Below are positions 7,891 through 17,156 of a stretch of 28,008 nt of DNA, in pieces. The translations under genes and the position numbers were made by a program. Position 1 is the first letter of the stretch. Every line of letters begins with the position of its first letter. Source of the stretch: Basidiobolus ranarum. Its lineage: Eukaryota > Basidiobolomycota > Basidiobolomycetes > Basidiobolales. The stretch covers positions 1-28,008 of the forward strand of contig JASJQH010000118.1 of the NCBI GenBank assembly GCA_040143965.1. Reading direction: 5' to 3'. Below the pieces are notes generated by a model. That model made no database searches and had not been told where the DNA came from. It worked only from the letters and a program-made list of their open reading frames with translations.

Positions 7891-9291
7891 TTAAAGGACA
7901 ACCACGAAAATCAAAAAGAAGAGGACAACAATGGCGAAAATCTTGATCATCAACCAACGGTTGGAGGAGATATGTGCATAGTATTTCAGTAGTTCCTTTT
8001 GTGCTCCGCTGACATTCATCTCGATATCGTCAACATTGGCGTCGATTCTACATAATAATGGCAAGTAATTCAGTATTAGACTGGGATATAGCTGGGATTG
8101 AATATCGCTTTAAACACCCACCGCTGAACCGCTTCTCTTTGCTCTGCAACCATGTGAGCTAATTGCTGAAAGATGCTTCCCAACTCAGCAATGGTAGATT
8201 CGATCGTTTCGATCGCTGTAGCTCTTTCGTCAATGTATGTATTCTAAGAAGTAATTGGTTAGTCATTAGGTTTGGAGATATTCAAGAGCCAGTACCACGT
8301 TGATTACCTGTTGCTCCACAAGTTGAAGCTGCTGAGCCGACTGCGTTGAAAAGTCTAAAGCAACGAATTCTCCATTTGTAGGATCCTCTTGTTTACGTTC
8401 AAAGTGAAATAGGGGAGAATCGGCTAATGGATAATACACTTCCAGTTAATAAGAAATCAACAATAGCACCGACATTATGGATACATACTAGAAGGACCAA
8501 TGGATAAAGGTGTTGAAGATTCCATAAATTGCTCTTTACGATCTTTGGTAGCTTTCATATTCTAAGAGGGAATATAATAAGCAACAATTAATTGATTTTT
8601 CAAGTGAGTAAACTAGAAGTATTTTAATCCCATACACTTGTACGCATCTCCAAAACGTCTTTAAAGCTAAGGGAAGCGTTCATCAATTTCGATTGTAACA
8701 TCACCACCACATTATTATTATGTTCTTCGATTTGTTTAGCATTTTTACGTCCACTTTGATTTTCTCGTACGGTTCTTTGTAAACTGGCCAGTTGTTGATT
8801 TAATCTGGCAATATCTTGCTTTATAACGTAAGTCAATTCCTAAAAGTACAATAAATTAGCATCATCTCTTCCATTTCATCAACGCCGTGACCTATTTAGA
8901 TATATAGGTGTCACGATATACAATATACCCACACTAATTTCCGTAGGTTTATCATCGAATAGTGTTTTACGCTTTGCCACTACGGAGAAATAAAGAAGAA
9001 AATTAAGTATACAAGCCAAGGTATGGACATGGGCATGGGTGTGAGTAGGGATAACAAAAAATAAACTTCTTTACATTTTGCCAATTTTTGTAACTTGGCC
9101 GCAGTAGTGTTGATGTCACGCCCGATGGCACCTGCTATATATGAGAACTCTGTCTTGCTGGTTATACCATTCTGCGTATCTTGACGAATTAGGGCGTTCT
9201 TCTCAGTTCCGTTACGATTAGGACGGGCAGACCTTGATTTTAAAGAATCAACTGCAGCTTGAAATTCGATGGTTCTATTTTTAATGGACAT
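7891..9291 (-). CDS. SED5: Syntaxin-5/Sed5-type Qa-SNARE
   Basis: Seven exons on the minus strand: 9291-9075, 8979-8933, 8839-8636, 8561-8489, 8423-8308, 8243-8122 and 8047-7891. All phases agree, giving 311 residues, close to the family length. The start MSIKNRTIEFQAAVDSLKSR is the syntaxin-5 signature, followed by AKRKTLFDDKPTEI and ELTYVIKQDIARLNQQLASL of the N-terminal three-helix domain. The SNARE helix (about residues 219-281) contains IAELGSIFQQLAHMVAEQ with the central glutamine, then IDANVDDIE. A C-terminal anchor SSNRWLMIKIFAIVVLFFLI ends six residues from the stop. The protein drives fusion of ER-derived and intra-Golgi vesicles at the cis-Golgi. Introns are 46-103 nt. Identity is very secure. 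Confidence 0.95.
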
Positions 9292-9886
9292 TGTGAAAGA
9301 GGGGGAGGCAATAAAGTATTATTATATTTGAAGTTCCAAAAAAAAATATGTCCAAGAGAGTTAGTGTAAGCTGTTTGAAGTTTGTGAGGTAAAGATGAAG
9401 GAAAATTATAAGATTTGCCGATTCGAGACACTAGACAATAATCATTAGGGCAATTTAGTGGAGTTGAGTATGCCAACATCACCAATATATGTGTTATATT
9501 TTGTTTGGACCGTTCATTTCATTTACCTATCTAAATGTAATATGGTCCACTTCATTCCAGAATGATTCCTTTGCAGGATAACAATTCCAGCAATTAAAAA
9601 CGCACTTGTCTCGCTGCCACATGCCTGCCAACTTGGATATTCTAAATAAACACTAGATTACCCGGATATTCATCTGCATATATACCAAGCGCTCATGGCG
9701 TAATGGTGTTGGATGAAATCTTCAAATGAGAAACAATTGAGAAAACGATGGCATCAACAGCCCTAAAATCTAGAGAAAACCAAGCTAAGCTACAATTCTA
9801 AAATCTAACCATAGAGCAGCAATAGATGAATATAAGGGTTTGCAAATAGACGAATATTTATTGATATTAAAACCGAACAAGGCTTT
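9292..9886. other. SED5 upstream region and eL21 3' flank
   Basis: It contains the SED5 promoter (right of 9291) and the 3' UTR of the eL21 gene. The minus ORF 9240-9485 only extends upstream of the SED5 start in another frame and is not a gene. Nothing else recognised. Confidence 0.55.
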
Positions 9887-10369
9887 TTAGATCAAAGTTT
9901 CGTAGGCAATAGGGTAAATGGTGGTAGGAGCGTTGTCCTTAGTGGAGACGTGACGAGCATCACGAGGTTGAGCAGGGAGACGCTTAAGATGGAGAGTTTG
10001 GCCAGCAGCCTTGGCCTCCTTCTTCTTAAGGGCGTTCTCCTTGACACGACGCAAGAAGTCATCACGGCACTTGGAGTGCTTGATGTGCTCAACACGGATG
10101 TTAACACGCTTCTCCATGAAACGGTTACCAACACGCTTGTTGATAATGACACCGACAGAGGTCTTGGTAACGTTGTAAACAATACCAGTTCTACCGTGGT
10201 AGAACTTGTGGGGCATACCCTTTTGGATGGAAGCGTTAGCCTTGATATCGACGATATCACCAACCTTGTAGGTCTTCAAGTAAGTAGAGAGCTTGATGGG
10301 ACCATGCTTACGGAAGGACTGGGAGAACAGGTGGCGAGTACGAGCACGATAACCGAAGGAGTGAGGCAT
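9887..10369 (-). CDS. RPL21: 60S ribosomal protein eL21
   Basis: A 160-residue uninterrupted ORF, the expected family length. It opens MPHSFGYRARTRHLFSQSFR, as in fungal eL21. It continues with YKVGDIVDIKANASIQKGMP, HKFYHGRTGIVYNVT and NIRVEHIKHSKCRDDFLRRV, and ends PIAYETLI. The protein is part of the large ribosomal subunit, near the central protuberance. Codon choice is strongly biased (GGT, AAG, CGT/CGC), as for a highly expressed gene, and differs from the AT-rich flanks. The antisense strand is also open over much of the gene because of this bias; that is a shadow. It is divergently paired with uS4. Confidence 0.97.
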   Translation of the reverse strand: MPHSFGYRARTRHLFSQSFRKHGPIKLSTYLKTYKVGDIVDIKANASIQKGMPHKFYHGRTGIVYNVTKTSVGVIINKRVGNRFMEKRVNIRVEHIKHSKCRDDFLRRVKENALKKKEAKAAGQTLHLKRLPAQPRDARHVSTKDNAPTTIYPIAYETLI

Positions 10370-10779
10370 TGTTGCTTACTAAGAGTATCAAATAAAGTTG
10401 AGTTTGATATTAGTAAAGTGATCTTCCATCAGGTCGTATTAAAGTAATGAATTTTTCTTCTCATTTTTTTTTCATGTACTTGTAAATTTTCTTCAAAATC
10501 ACTAATTTTAAAATGTAATATTCGTACCTACAAGAGTTTCCACTGAGCTCGTGAAGGAGAAAAGGAAGTTTCCGGGATAGACAGAGTGCTTACTTTTGTT
10601 GTTTCCAGGGCAGAAAAAAAAATCCTTTTAGCCAGGGGTCGGGCCATCTTCAGGGAGGCGGGTGATTGGTTGAAGCCGGGGCTTTCATGATTTTTTTGTC
10701 CAAACCTTTGGTCAGTTAAAAGTGTGTATTTTTGCTGTGAAACTTCCTTTCCTTTGGTCGGATTCAACAGCGGCACAAC
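10370..10779. promoter_or_regulatory. Shared divergent promoter region of eL21 and uS4 genes
   Basis: The region is 410 bp between the two ribosomal start codons and is partly GC-rich (10625-10690) in an AT-rich setting. CCTTTGGTC occurs twice, at 10705-10713 and 10751-10759, and a reverse CCAAT box (GATTGG) lies near 10661. A likely 5' UTR intron of eL21 runs from GTAAGC at 10593 to CTCTTAG ending at 10379 on the minus strand (215 nt). This would place the eL21 transcription start right of 10593, leaving less than 200 bp for a common promoter. The intron and motif roles are inferred. Confidence 0.55.
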
Positions 10780-11587
10780 ATGGCACCCCCAAGAAATTGT
10801 ATTCCTTAAGAACAGTATGTTTTTATTATTATTCGTTCATTTCTACAGTGATGTATCCATATCTGCAATAGATGTGTGATCACTGCTGTTATTGTTTGAT
10901 TTGATTTCATTGTTCTAAGGAAGAGACACCTAGCATATTCTCTGGGCATGAACGAATAACTAGGTCAACCTTGCTTAAAGTCAACGGAAAGTTGGTTCGC
11001 AAAGAACCCAAACTTTACCATAAATTTTTTAACTTTTAGGCTCCAAGACCTACAAGGTCCCCAGACGTCCCTTCGAGAAGGAGCGTATGGATCAAGAGTT
11101 GAAGATCATTGGTGAATATGGACTTCGTAACAAGCGTGAAATTTGGAGAATTGGATACACTTTGTCCAACATCCGTCGTGCTGCTCGTGAGCTTCTCACC
11201 TTAGATGTCAAGGATACCCGTCGTCTTTTCGAAGGTAATGCTCTTATTCGCCGTCTTATTCGTATCGGTGTCTTGGATGAGAGCAAGGCCAAGCTCGATT
11301 ACGTACTTGGTTTGAAGGTTGAAGATTTCTTGGAGCGTCGTCTCCAAACCCAAGTCTTCAAGCTCGGTTTGGCCAAGTCTATCCATCACGCCCGTGTCCT
11401 TATCAAGCAAAGACACATCCGTGTTGGTAAGCAAGTAGTTGACATTCCATCATTCGTTGTTCGTTTGGAATCCCAAAAGCATATTGACTTCGCCTTGACC
11501 TCTCCCTATGGTGGTGGTCGCCCCGGTCGCGTCAAGAGAAAGAGAATGGCCTCTGCTGGTGGTGATGCCGAAGAGGATGAGGAATAA
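10780..11587 (+). CDS. RPS9: 40S ribosomal protein uS4 (S9)
   Basis: Two exons: 10780-10798 encodes MAPPRN plus one base, and 11040-11587 encodes the rest, 188 residues in total. The join gives [20 protein letters not shown], matching the universal uS4 start (usually ...[11 protein letters not shown]). Conserved blocks follow: [43 protein letters not shown] and [20 protein letters not shown] with the S4 RNA-binding fold, then [20 protein letters not shown], and an acidic end DAEEDEE. It is a small-subunit protein binding 18S rRNA early in assembly. The intron is 241 nt, much longer than most here, as often in ribosomal protein genes. Its 5' site GTATTCCTT is not the usual GTAAGT/GTATGT type. 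Confidence 0.95.
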
Positions 11588-12051
11588 ACGTTGAACCATT
11601 GACTTTCTTCCCTTTGACAGCTACCCAGTTTGTCATTAAAATAAACAAGCACCATATCTGATCTTACTTTGAACATATAATAATATACGCTAGATATTAG
11701 CCCCTCGTAATAAACACAAGGCACATGCAACTAGTAACACTACTTAATATCCAGCCATCGGATGGATTCACGTCAAAGCTGATGGATGCTTCTCATCCAA
11801 ACCATGAATCCATCATTTTTGTATCCAAGTTCTACCTCATTGGTCAATACGGGTTAGGTGGATGTGGATTGATGAAATGATTGTTACAAACATAATACAC
11901 AATCGATTAACTATGTCTCTAAGTTACTATTTCATTGCAAAATAAACTAAGGATATTAATTCTGTTTAGTTTAATTCGTCTACATGTGACCTACATAATT
12001 TACAATTGTTTTATATGGTAAAAGGCTTCAGAACACAAGGCAGGTGACCGA
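11588..12051. other. Convergent intergenic region
   Basis: 3' flank of uS4 (+) and of the SANT-domain gene (-). AAAATAAACAAG near 11638 is a plausible polyadenylation signal for uS4. No other gene found. Confidence 0.55.
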
Positions 12052-13030
12052 TCATTTGCGTCTGCGCTTGGTATCTCTACCTTCACAAGCATCGTCAATC
12101 GAGGACGATTCAACGCTCTAAAAAAGAACTGGGGGGGTTAGATCCTGGGATTATGAAAGCAATAGATATGTAGACGAGCCTGACCTTGCTTCTTCTCTCC
12201 CCGCGAACTTTCTGGATCTTTTCGACTACTCGGAGTAACTCCTCTTCCAACATTTTGAGTTCATCTTTCTTGGCGATCAAGATAGCTGCAGGCTAGAGTG
12301 ATAGGGGATTCTATTTAGTCATGGTACTACAATCAATATAAAAAATTCATTTCTCACATCTTCAGGCTTTGGAAGTTCGATGGTTTTCCATTCTATATCA
12401 GGGATTTCATATCTAAACAAAAAGGAATATAAGTCATGTGTACTACAAGAGAAACGGTTTCTTTGAAAGCTTACAGTCGCTTATGCTCCATTAATCTTCG
12501 CTTAATCTCTTCCCGCGTGAGTTTTCCACCAGTATTAACGATACAATTGTTTTTTCTTTTGATACCCGGACCTTGTTTCTTAGAGTTAATCTCACCAATA
12601 ACGAATGGGTCCAAGTGTAAACCTGCAAATTCTAAAGAGGGAGGGGGAATTAATCGCTTGGTTTGTAAAACCAAAAAAAAATTGAACTTCTTAGATACCT
12701 GCTGTACTTTGTTGACCCAACATACGTTGAAGTTGTAGGTTCATTTGTGCGATGGTTTTTCCAAATAAACATTGGGATTCAATAATCTTGGCCCAATTAC
12801 CAATTCCAAACTTCATAACGGCTTTACGTAAGATGTGTACTTCTGGCTCGGTCCAACCTTAATAAATATACTTTTAGATGAAGTTTCAACTAGTATGAAA
12901 ATCAAAATAAAGTTTGAACATTGTAAATACCTGGAGAGAGGGTACAATTCCACAAACTGGCTGAATCGTTGGAACGTAACACATTACGTGCTCCTACAGG
13001 CATAGAGCGAGGTTTATAAACATCCGTCAT
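12052..13030 (-). CDS. SANT/Myb-domain and coiled-coil protein, function unknown
   Basis: Six exons: 13030-12931, 12857-12699, 12631-12475, 12412-12358, 12292-12185 and 12117-12052. They join in phase to 214 residues. Residues 34-80 form a SANT/Myb-like helix set: GWTEPEVHILRKAVMKFGIG, NWAKIIESQCLFGKT, then MNLQLQRMLGQQST. Next comes a conserved-looking block (EFAGLHLDPF, IKRKNNCIVNTGGKLTREEI). A glutamate/leucine-rich coiled coil follows (about 165-190), and the tail ends in a basic RDTKRRRK that could be a nuclear localisation signal. The SANT tryptophans are at expected positions. I recall similar short proteins in chytrids and animals but cannot name one. A nuclear, chromatin- or DNA-related role is suggested by SANT plus NLS. 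It is divergent from HGH1 (474 bp). Confidence 0.8.
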
Positions 13031-13504
13031 GATAAATAGGCAAAGAAAAGAAGCTTTTAGGTGGAGTGAGTAAAAGTAGTAGGAAAATAGGCAGAATCGA
13101 TGTCAGAGTTGGGTATAGGTCAGTTTCCTTAGAGATATAGAAATATAGAATATTTATTAAGTCGCGTTCATCCTGAGACTGGTGATTTTTTTCTAAGCAT
13201 GCTATCAAGCCCTTTGTTTGTTTACTGTTGGCAAGAATTACTAGAAATCAATCAATCTGTAGACTGCGGCTACCAATCAACTGTATAAATCTAAACGCGT
13301 ATTTAATCATCTTTCGCTAGCCGGGTTTGCAATAGAATCAAGAGTGATATAGAGTTTTTCTATATTTGGGAATAGTGGTTTTTTTTCTTTTGATTTGTTT
13401 CTTTCATATTCTTTATGATTAATAACGCTTTAATACTAAATAAGTAGACTAGTTACTCTTGGAAGTACTTAATTTCGTTTACTATCAACTGTACTCTTAG
13501 CAAA
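13031..13504. promoter_or_regulatory. Divergent promoter region between the SANT gene and HGH1
   Basis: 474 bp between two start codons on opposite strands. It is AT-rich with a T-run near 13379. No specific element can be assigned. Confidence 0.4.
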
Positions 13505-14957
13505 ATGGAAGACCAATTTGTAGAAGTACGTTTATTTAATATCTTTACTGTCTGAAGCAATATATCTAATCATTTTAACTTTCAACTTGCTAGCTGACTT
13601 CTTTCTTGAACGATCCTAAGGCTGAGGTACCAAGACGACTTTTTACAAAATCTTTTCTTTTGCAAAGCTAACCCACTAATTGTCTATCAGGTTCGTCAAC
13701 TAGCTGTAAAGCATGTGTTGAGTTTCACTACAAAAGACTCGGGATATCTTCCTTTATTCAAAAAATATGCAACTCAAGTTATTGGTGATTTGAAGAAACT
13801 TTGCAGAGAGCCCACGGTCAGTACCTTTTACTCTAGTCACTGTATAGATAATACTAAAAGCACCATTACTGATGAGAAACTTTCCATTACCTAGCTTATT
13901 GCTCATGATGCGCTATCTGCATTAATCAATCTTTCAGGTGACGCAGAGATTATTGAGCACCTTGACGATATGGGTTTCATTAAGCTATTGGTCTTAATCA
14001 TCATTGTAAGTGTAGTGCTCATAGTATTTGGTTTATTATAAAACTTCTAAACTGGAGTATGTATTCCTCAAGATTCCCAAATCAATTCTTGCTGACGTTG
14101 CCTGTATGCTTCTTGCCAACATCTCCAAATCCGAGTCGGTGTGTGTTAAACTTATGGAGGCCACCAGTACTCCGGTTGATTCCTTGACCAAATCTCATAG
14201 AGTAATCGATCAACTTGCCGAGGTATTTGTCAAAGGCTACGAACGTCAATACAACAGCAACGCCGAGTACCACTTTCTCGCTAGTGTGTTTGCCAACATC
14301 ACAACTGTATGTAAAATAGAGTGCTTACATTTCTGGAAGTGTACTAAAATTTACTTTATAGATTCCCCAAGGTCGTAGCTTCTTCGTTGAAAAGGCCGAA
14401 GACAATGAAGCACCTCTTACCAAAATCACTTGCTTCACCGAAGACAGCCATGTTATTCGTAGAGGAGGAGTTATCTCTACCATCAAGTATGATATTCATT
14501 GGATTTTTGTATGAAGACCTTCGAGGCTAACTTTTAATGATATAGGAATTGTTGCTTTGCCACTCAAAGCCATTCTGATCTTTTAGATGAAGACCAAATC
14601 AACATTCTTCCCTCGATTCTTCTTCCATTGTGTGGTCCCGAAGAATTCGACCTTGATGATATGGATGGCATGCCAGAAGAAGTTCAACTCTTACCTGAAA
14701 CCAAGAAAAGAGAAGCTGATCCTCATCTTCGTAGCACCCTACTCGAAGCTCTAGTGCTATTGACCACTACCCGTGAAGGACGTGAGATTCTTCGTGCTAA
14801 GAAGGTCTACCCAATTGTGCGTGAAGTCCATTTAGCTGAAGATGACGAAGAAATCCAAGGAGTTGCCGATCGAATTGTTCAAATGCTTATGCGAGATGAA
14901 TTACCTGAAGAGCCCAAGATTGTTGAAGATGAAGATGATCAAATTGTAGAGATGTAA
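13505..14957 (+). CDS. HGH1: HGH1 family protein, chaperone for elongation factor 2
   Basis: Seven exons (13505-13525, 13594-13626, 13691-13816, 13895-14005, 14073-14306, 14362-14486, 14546-14957) join in phase to 353 residues, slightly shorter than yeast and human HGH1 (about 390). The start MEDQFVELTSFLNDPKAEVR and EVRQLAVKHVL give the first armadillo-like repeat. ILADVACMLLANISKSE, HFLASVFANITT, IRRGGVISTIKNCCF and CGPEEFDLDDMDGMPEEVQL are family hallmarks. The C-terminus is acidic. In yeast Hgh1 is a cytosolic adaptor that brings newly made eEF2 to the TRiC chaperonin for folding. The first two exons are very short (21 and 33 nt), so automated tools may miss the start. It sits 283 bp upstream of PDCD7 on the same strand. 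Confidence 0.94.
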
Positions 14958-15240
14958 AAATCTCGAGAATTTTTGTTAATTTAATGTACAACCTTTTAAA
15001 TTTCTTCATTTTATATCCCTTGAAATGTCTCAATAAAAATATAGATATCATATGAATTCAAGGAATATTTGGTTCATTTAGATGTGATTTTTATAGAATT
15101 CAAATCCATTTCTAAGTTTAATTAAATCTATTAGAAAATTCCGAATTCGTTTAGTATTGATAAAAAAACATTCCCAATACACATTGTCTGAGTGCTGTAC
15201 ATTAGAGTGAACAATACTGAGTCTCTTTTGAGTATACAAA

Positions 15241-16865
15241 ATGAGCTACCCACAACCAACGTACACTCATCCAATTCCTCCACCACAATACCATCAACCT
15301 CCTTATACACCGATAACAATTCCTGTAAGTAACAACCTCCTATTGAGATCATATCAACGCCTGTTTAACCAAATACTATAATTTTTCATAGACATATCAA
15401 CCACGTCCAGAATGCGCTTACCCGAATTATACATACAACTCTTCACCTTATGAACCACCATATTTACAATATTCAGAGGAACCAAAACCTCCTGGAGTAA
15501 CGAGTTTATCAGAAAGTGAAGATTTAGGTGAAGAACAATTATCAAACAAACCGTGAACCCATAAACTTTATTCTAACTCATTCCACGAAGAGTAGGAAAA
15601 ACTAGTGTTTCTTCAGCAGATCAATTATGGTTGAAAGCATGGTTGAAGTCTCAAAATATTTCTCTAAATGCTAAGGAAGAAACCAAACCAGAAGATAAAT
15701 CTCTATTAGAAACGCGAAAAAAAACCTTCAAATGTGTTCAATTGCATAACGAACTTAAGAAAAAGACAATAGAGTTAGAGGTGAGCGAGATTTCTACTGA
15801 AGAATGGGAGCATAAAAAGCAAGAAATTGAAGAGTTAAAGGTTAGCCATAGTAAAATTGCTCAATTCATCTAATTAATTAGTTGCTTACTCTTTTCTTGA
15901 AAAGTCTCAAATTAAAGAGACGTTACATTCTTTAACTAATCCAAAGGAAACAGAGAGATTGAAGCTTAAAATCGCAAAGAGACAGAGGCATAAAGTACAA
16001 TCATTTAGAATATTCATGGCTGAAATATAAGATATTATACTTATTTTTGAATATTTTAAGAACTGGCGGAAGAAGCATATCAAGAAACTTCAGACCGTAA
16101 GGGATGAACGTCAACGAAGACGGGAAACATTGCACAAGGATATTGATGAATGGAGGGCTGAATGGTTAGAGAAGGATACAATTCTAAAGGAGGTACACTA
16201 AGCAGTTAATTCGTTTGGAAAAAGAAAAGCTCAACATCTAAATCCATTCGTCTCAAAATTTAGGAAGCGGCTAGAAAATTTGAAGCTGATAGTAAAGTTG
16301 AGCAGGTCGAACTGAAGAGAAACAAACATAAGGATCTTACAGACTTACTTAAAGAAATCCAGAAACTTCGCGACCTTCGACGCGACAAAATGAAGAAAGA
16401 AGGTATTGTTATTTCTTGATGATTTCTTAAGGGTTCCGGTTATTAAATCCGTCATCTAGGACACTTCTTCTCCGATCAAGACAACCAATTCTTCAACGAA
16501 ATTAGTAAACTCGATGAAGCAATTCAACAAGAGGGAAAACAACTTGATGACATGACAACAGAGGCTAACGAAAGCAAGCGTAAAGAAGCAATAGCAGCTG
16601 GTATGAAAGAGCGTGGTACCGATTCGATTTTTGAATATTATAATCAGGCAAAGTTCGACTTGGACAGTCTGGTTCATATCAGGTACATCCTAATCTACTC
16701 TATGCACCTTCTCAGAAATCAATTAACATTGTTACTAGATGCCAATGGGACTCGTTTATTGTTCCTCGAGGGACCTATGGTGCCTCACGAATCCCACCTC
16801 GATTTGTAGACCCAGCACCCCCAGGGAATCATATTTGGGCATCATGTCTTGTCCTCAAAGAATAA
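15241..16865 (+). CDS. PDCD7: PDCD7 / U11-59K minor spliceosome protein
   Basis: Eight exons: 15241-15324, 15392-15527, 15620-15840, 15905-15994, 16061-16192, 16264-16402, 16460-16682 and 16739-16865, giving 383 residues. The N-terminus is Pro/Tyr-rich (YPQPTYTHPIPPPQY). A long basic coiled coil follows (DQLWLKAWLKSQ, KLKIAKRQRHK, EAARKFEADSKVEQVELKRN, LLKEIQKLRDLRRDKMKKEG). The C-terminus carries the family signature: HFFSDQDNQFF, then WDSFIVPR...PRFVDPAPPGNHIWA, matching the animal form (WDQYLVP...GWVLPPLP..IWA) as I remember it. U11-59K is a subunit of the U11/U12 di-snRNP that recognises U12-type introns. The third exon's 3' border (GTTAGC donor at 15841) is the least sure. Presence implies a working minor spliceosome or recent ancestry with one. 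Confidence 0.88.
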
Positions 16866-17156
16866 AAACCCATTCAACACACCATATCCGATTTTCTATC
16901 AGTTGAATCTCGGCCAATTTCAAGAGCTGGACTTGTGCCACTCTTGCTTTTAAGCCAGATTTGGAAAGCTTCCAGCCTTATTATTCATAATTTGACTGTT
17001 TACCTAGCACAAATTTAATCATGATGCTAATTTTTATTGTTCCCGAAATTTTTACGAGAATTACGAGGATTAATAATGCCATTGAAACAGGCCCTCTTTA
17101 CGTCAAGATTATTACCAGTTACTTCTCTTGCAAGCACCTCTCTCTAGTCGTTCACC
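16866..17156. other. PDCD7-COQ6 intergenic region with upstream ORF
   Basis: 291 bp containing the PDCD7 3' end (AATAAAAACC overlaps the stop) and the COQ6 promoter and leader. A 23-codon upstream ORF (17076-17147) ends 9 nt before the COQ6 ATG. Confidence 0.55.
17076..17147 (+). promoter_or_regulatory. Upstream ORF in the COQ6 leader
   Basis: ATG at 17076 opens MPLKQALFTSRLLPVTSLAS and stops at TAG 17145-17147, out of frame with the COQ6 start. If transcribed in the leader it could lower translation of COQ6. The peptide looks like a mitochondrial presequence, so an alternative or shifted N-terminus is also possible. Confidence 0.35.

Noticed and set aside
9950-10447. Long plus-strand ORF (165 codons) antisense to eL21
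   Set aside because: It is an artefact of the strong codon bias of the ribosomal gene on the other strand; the peptide is low-complexity and has no domain.
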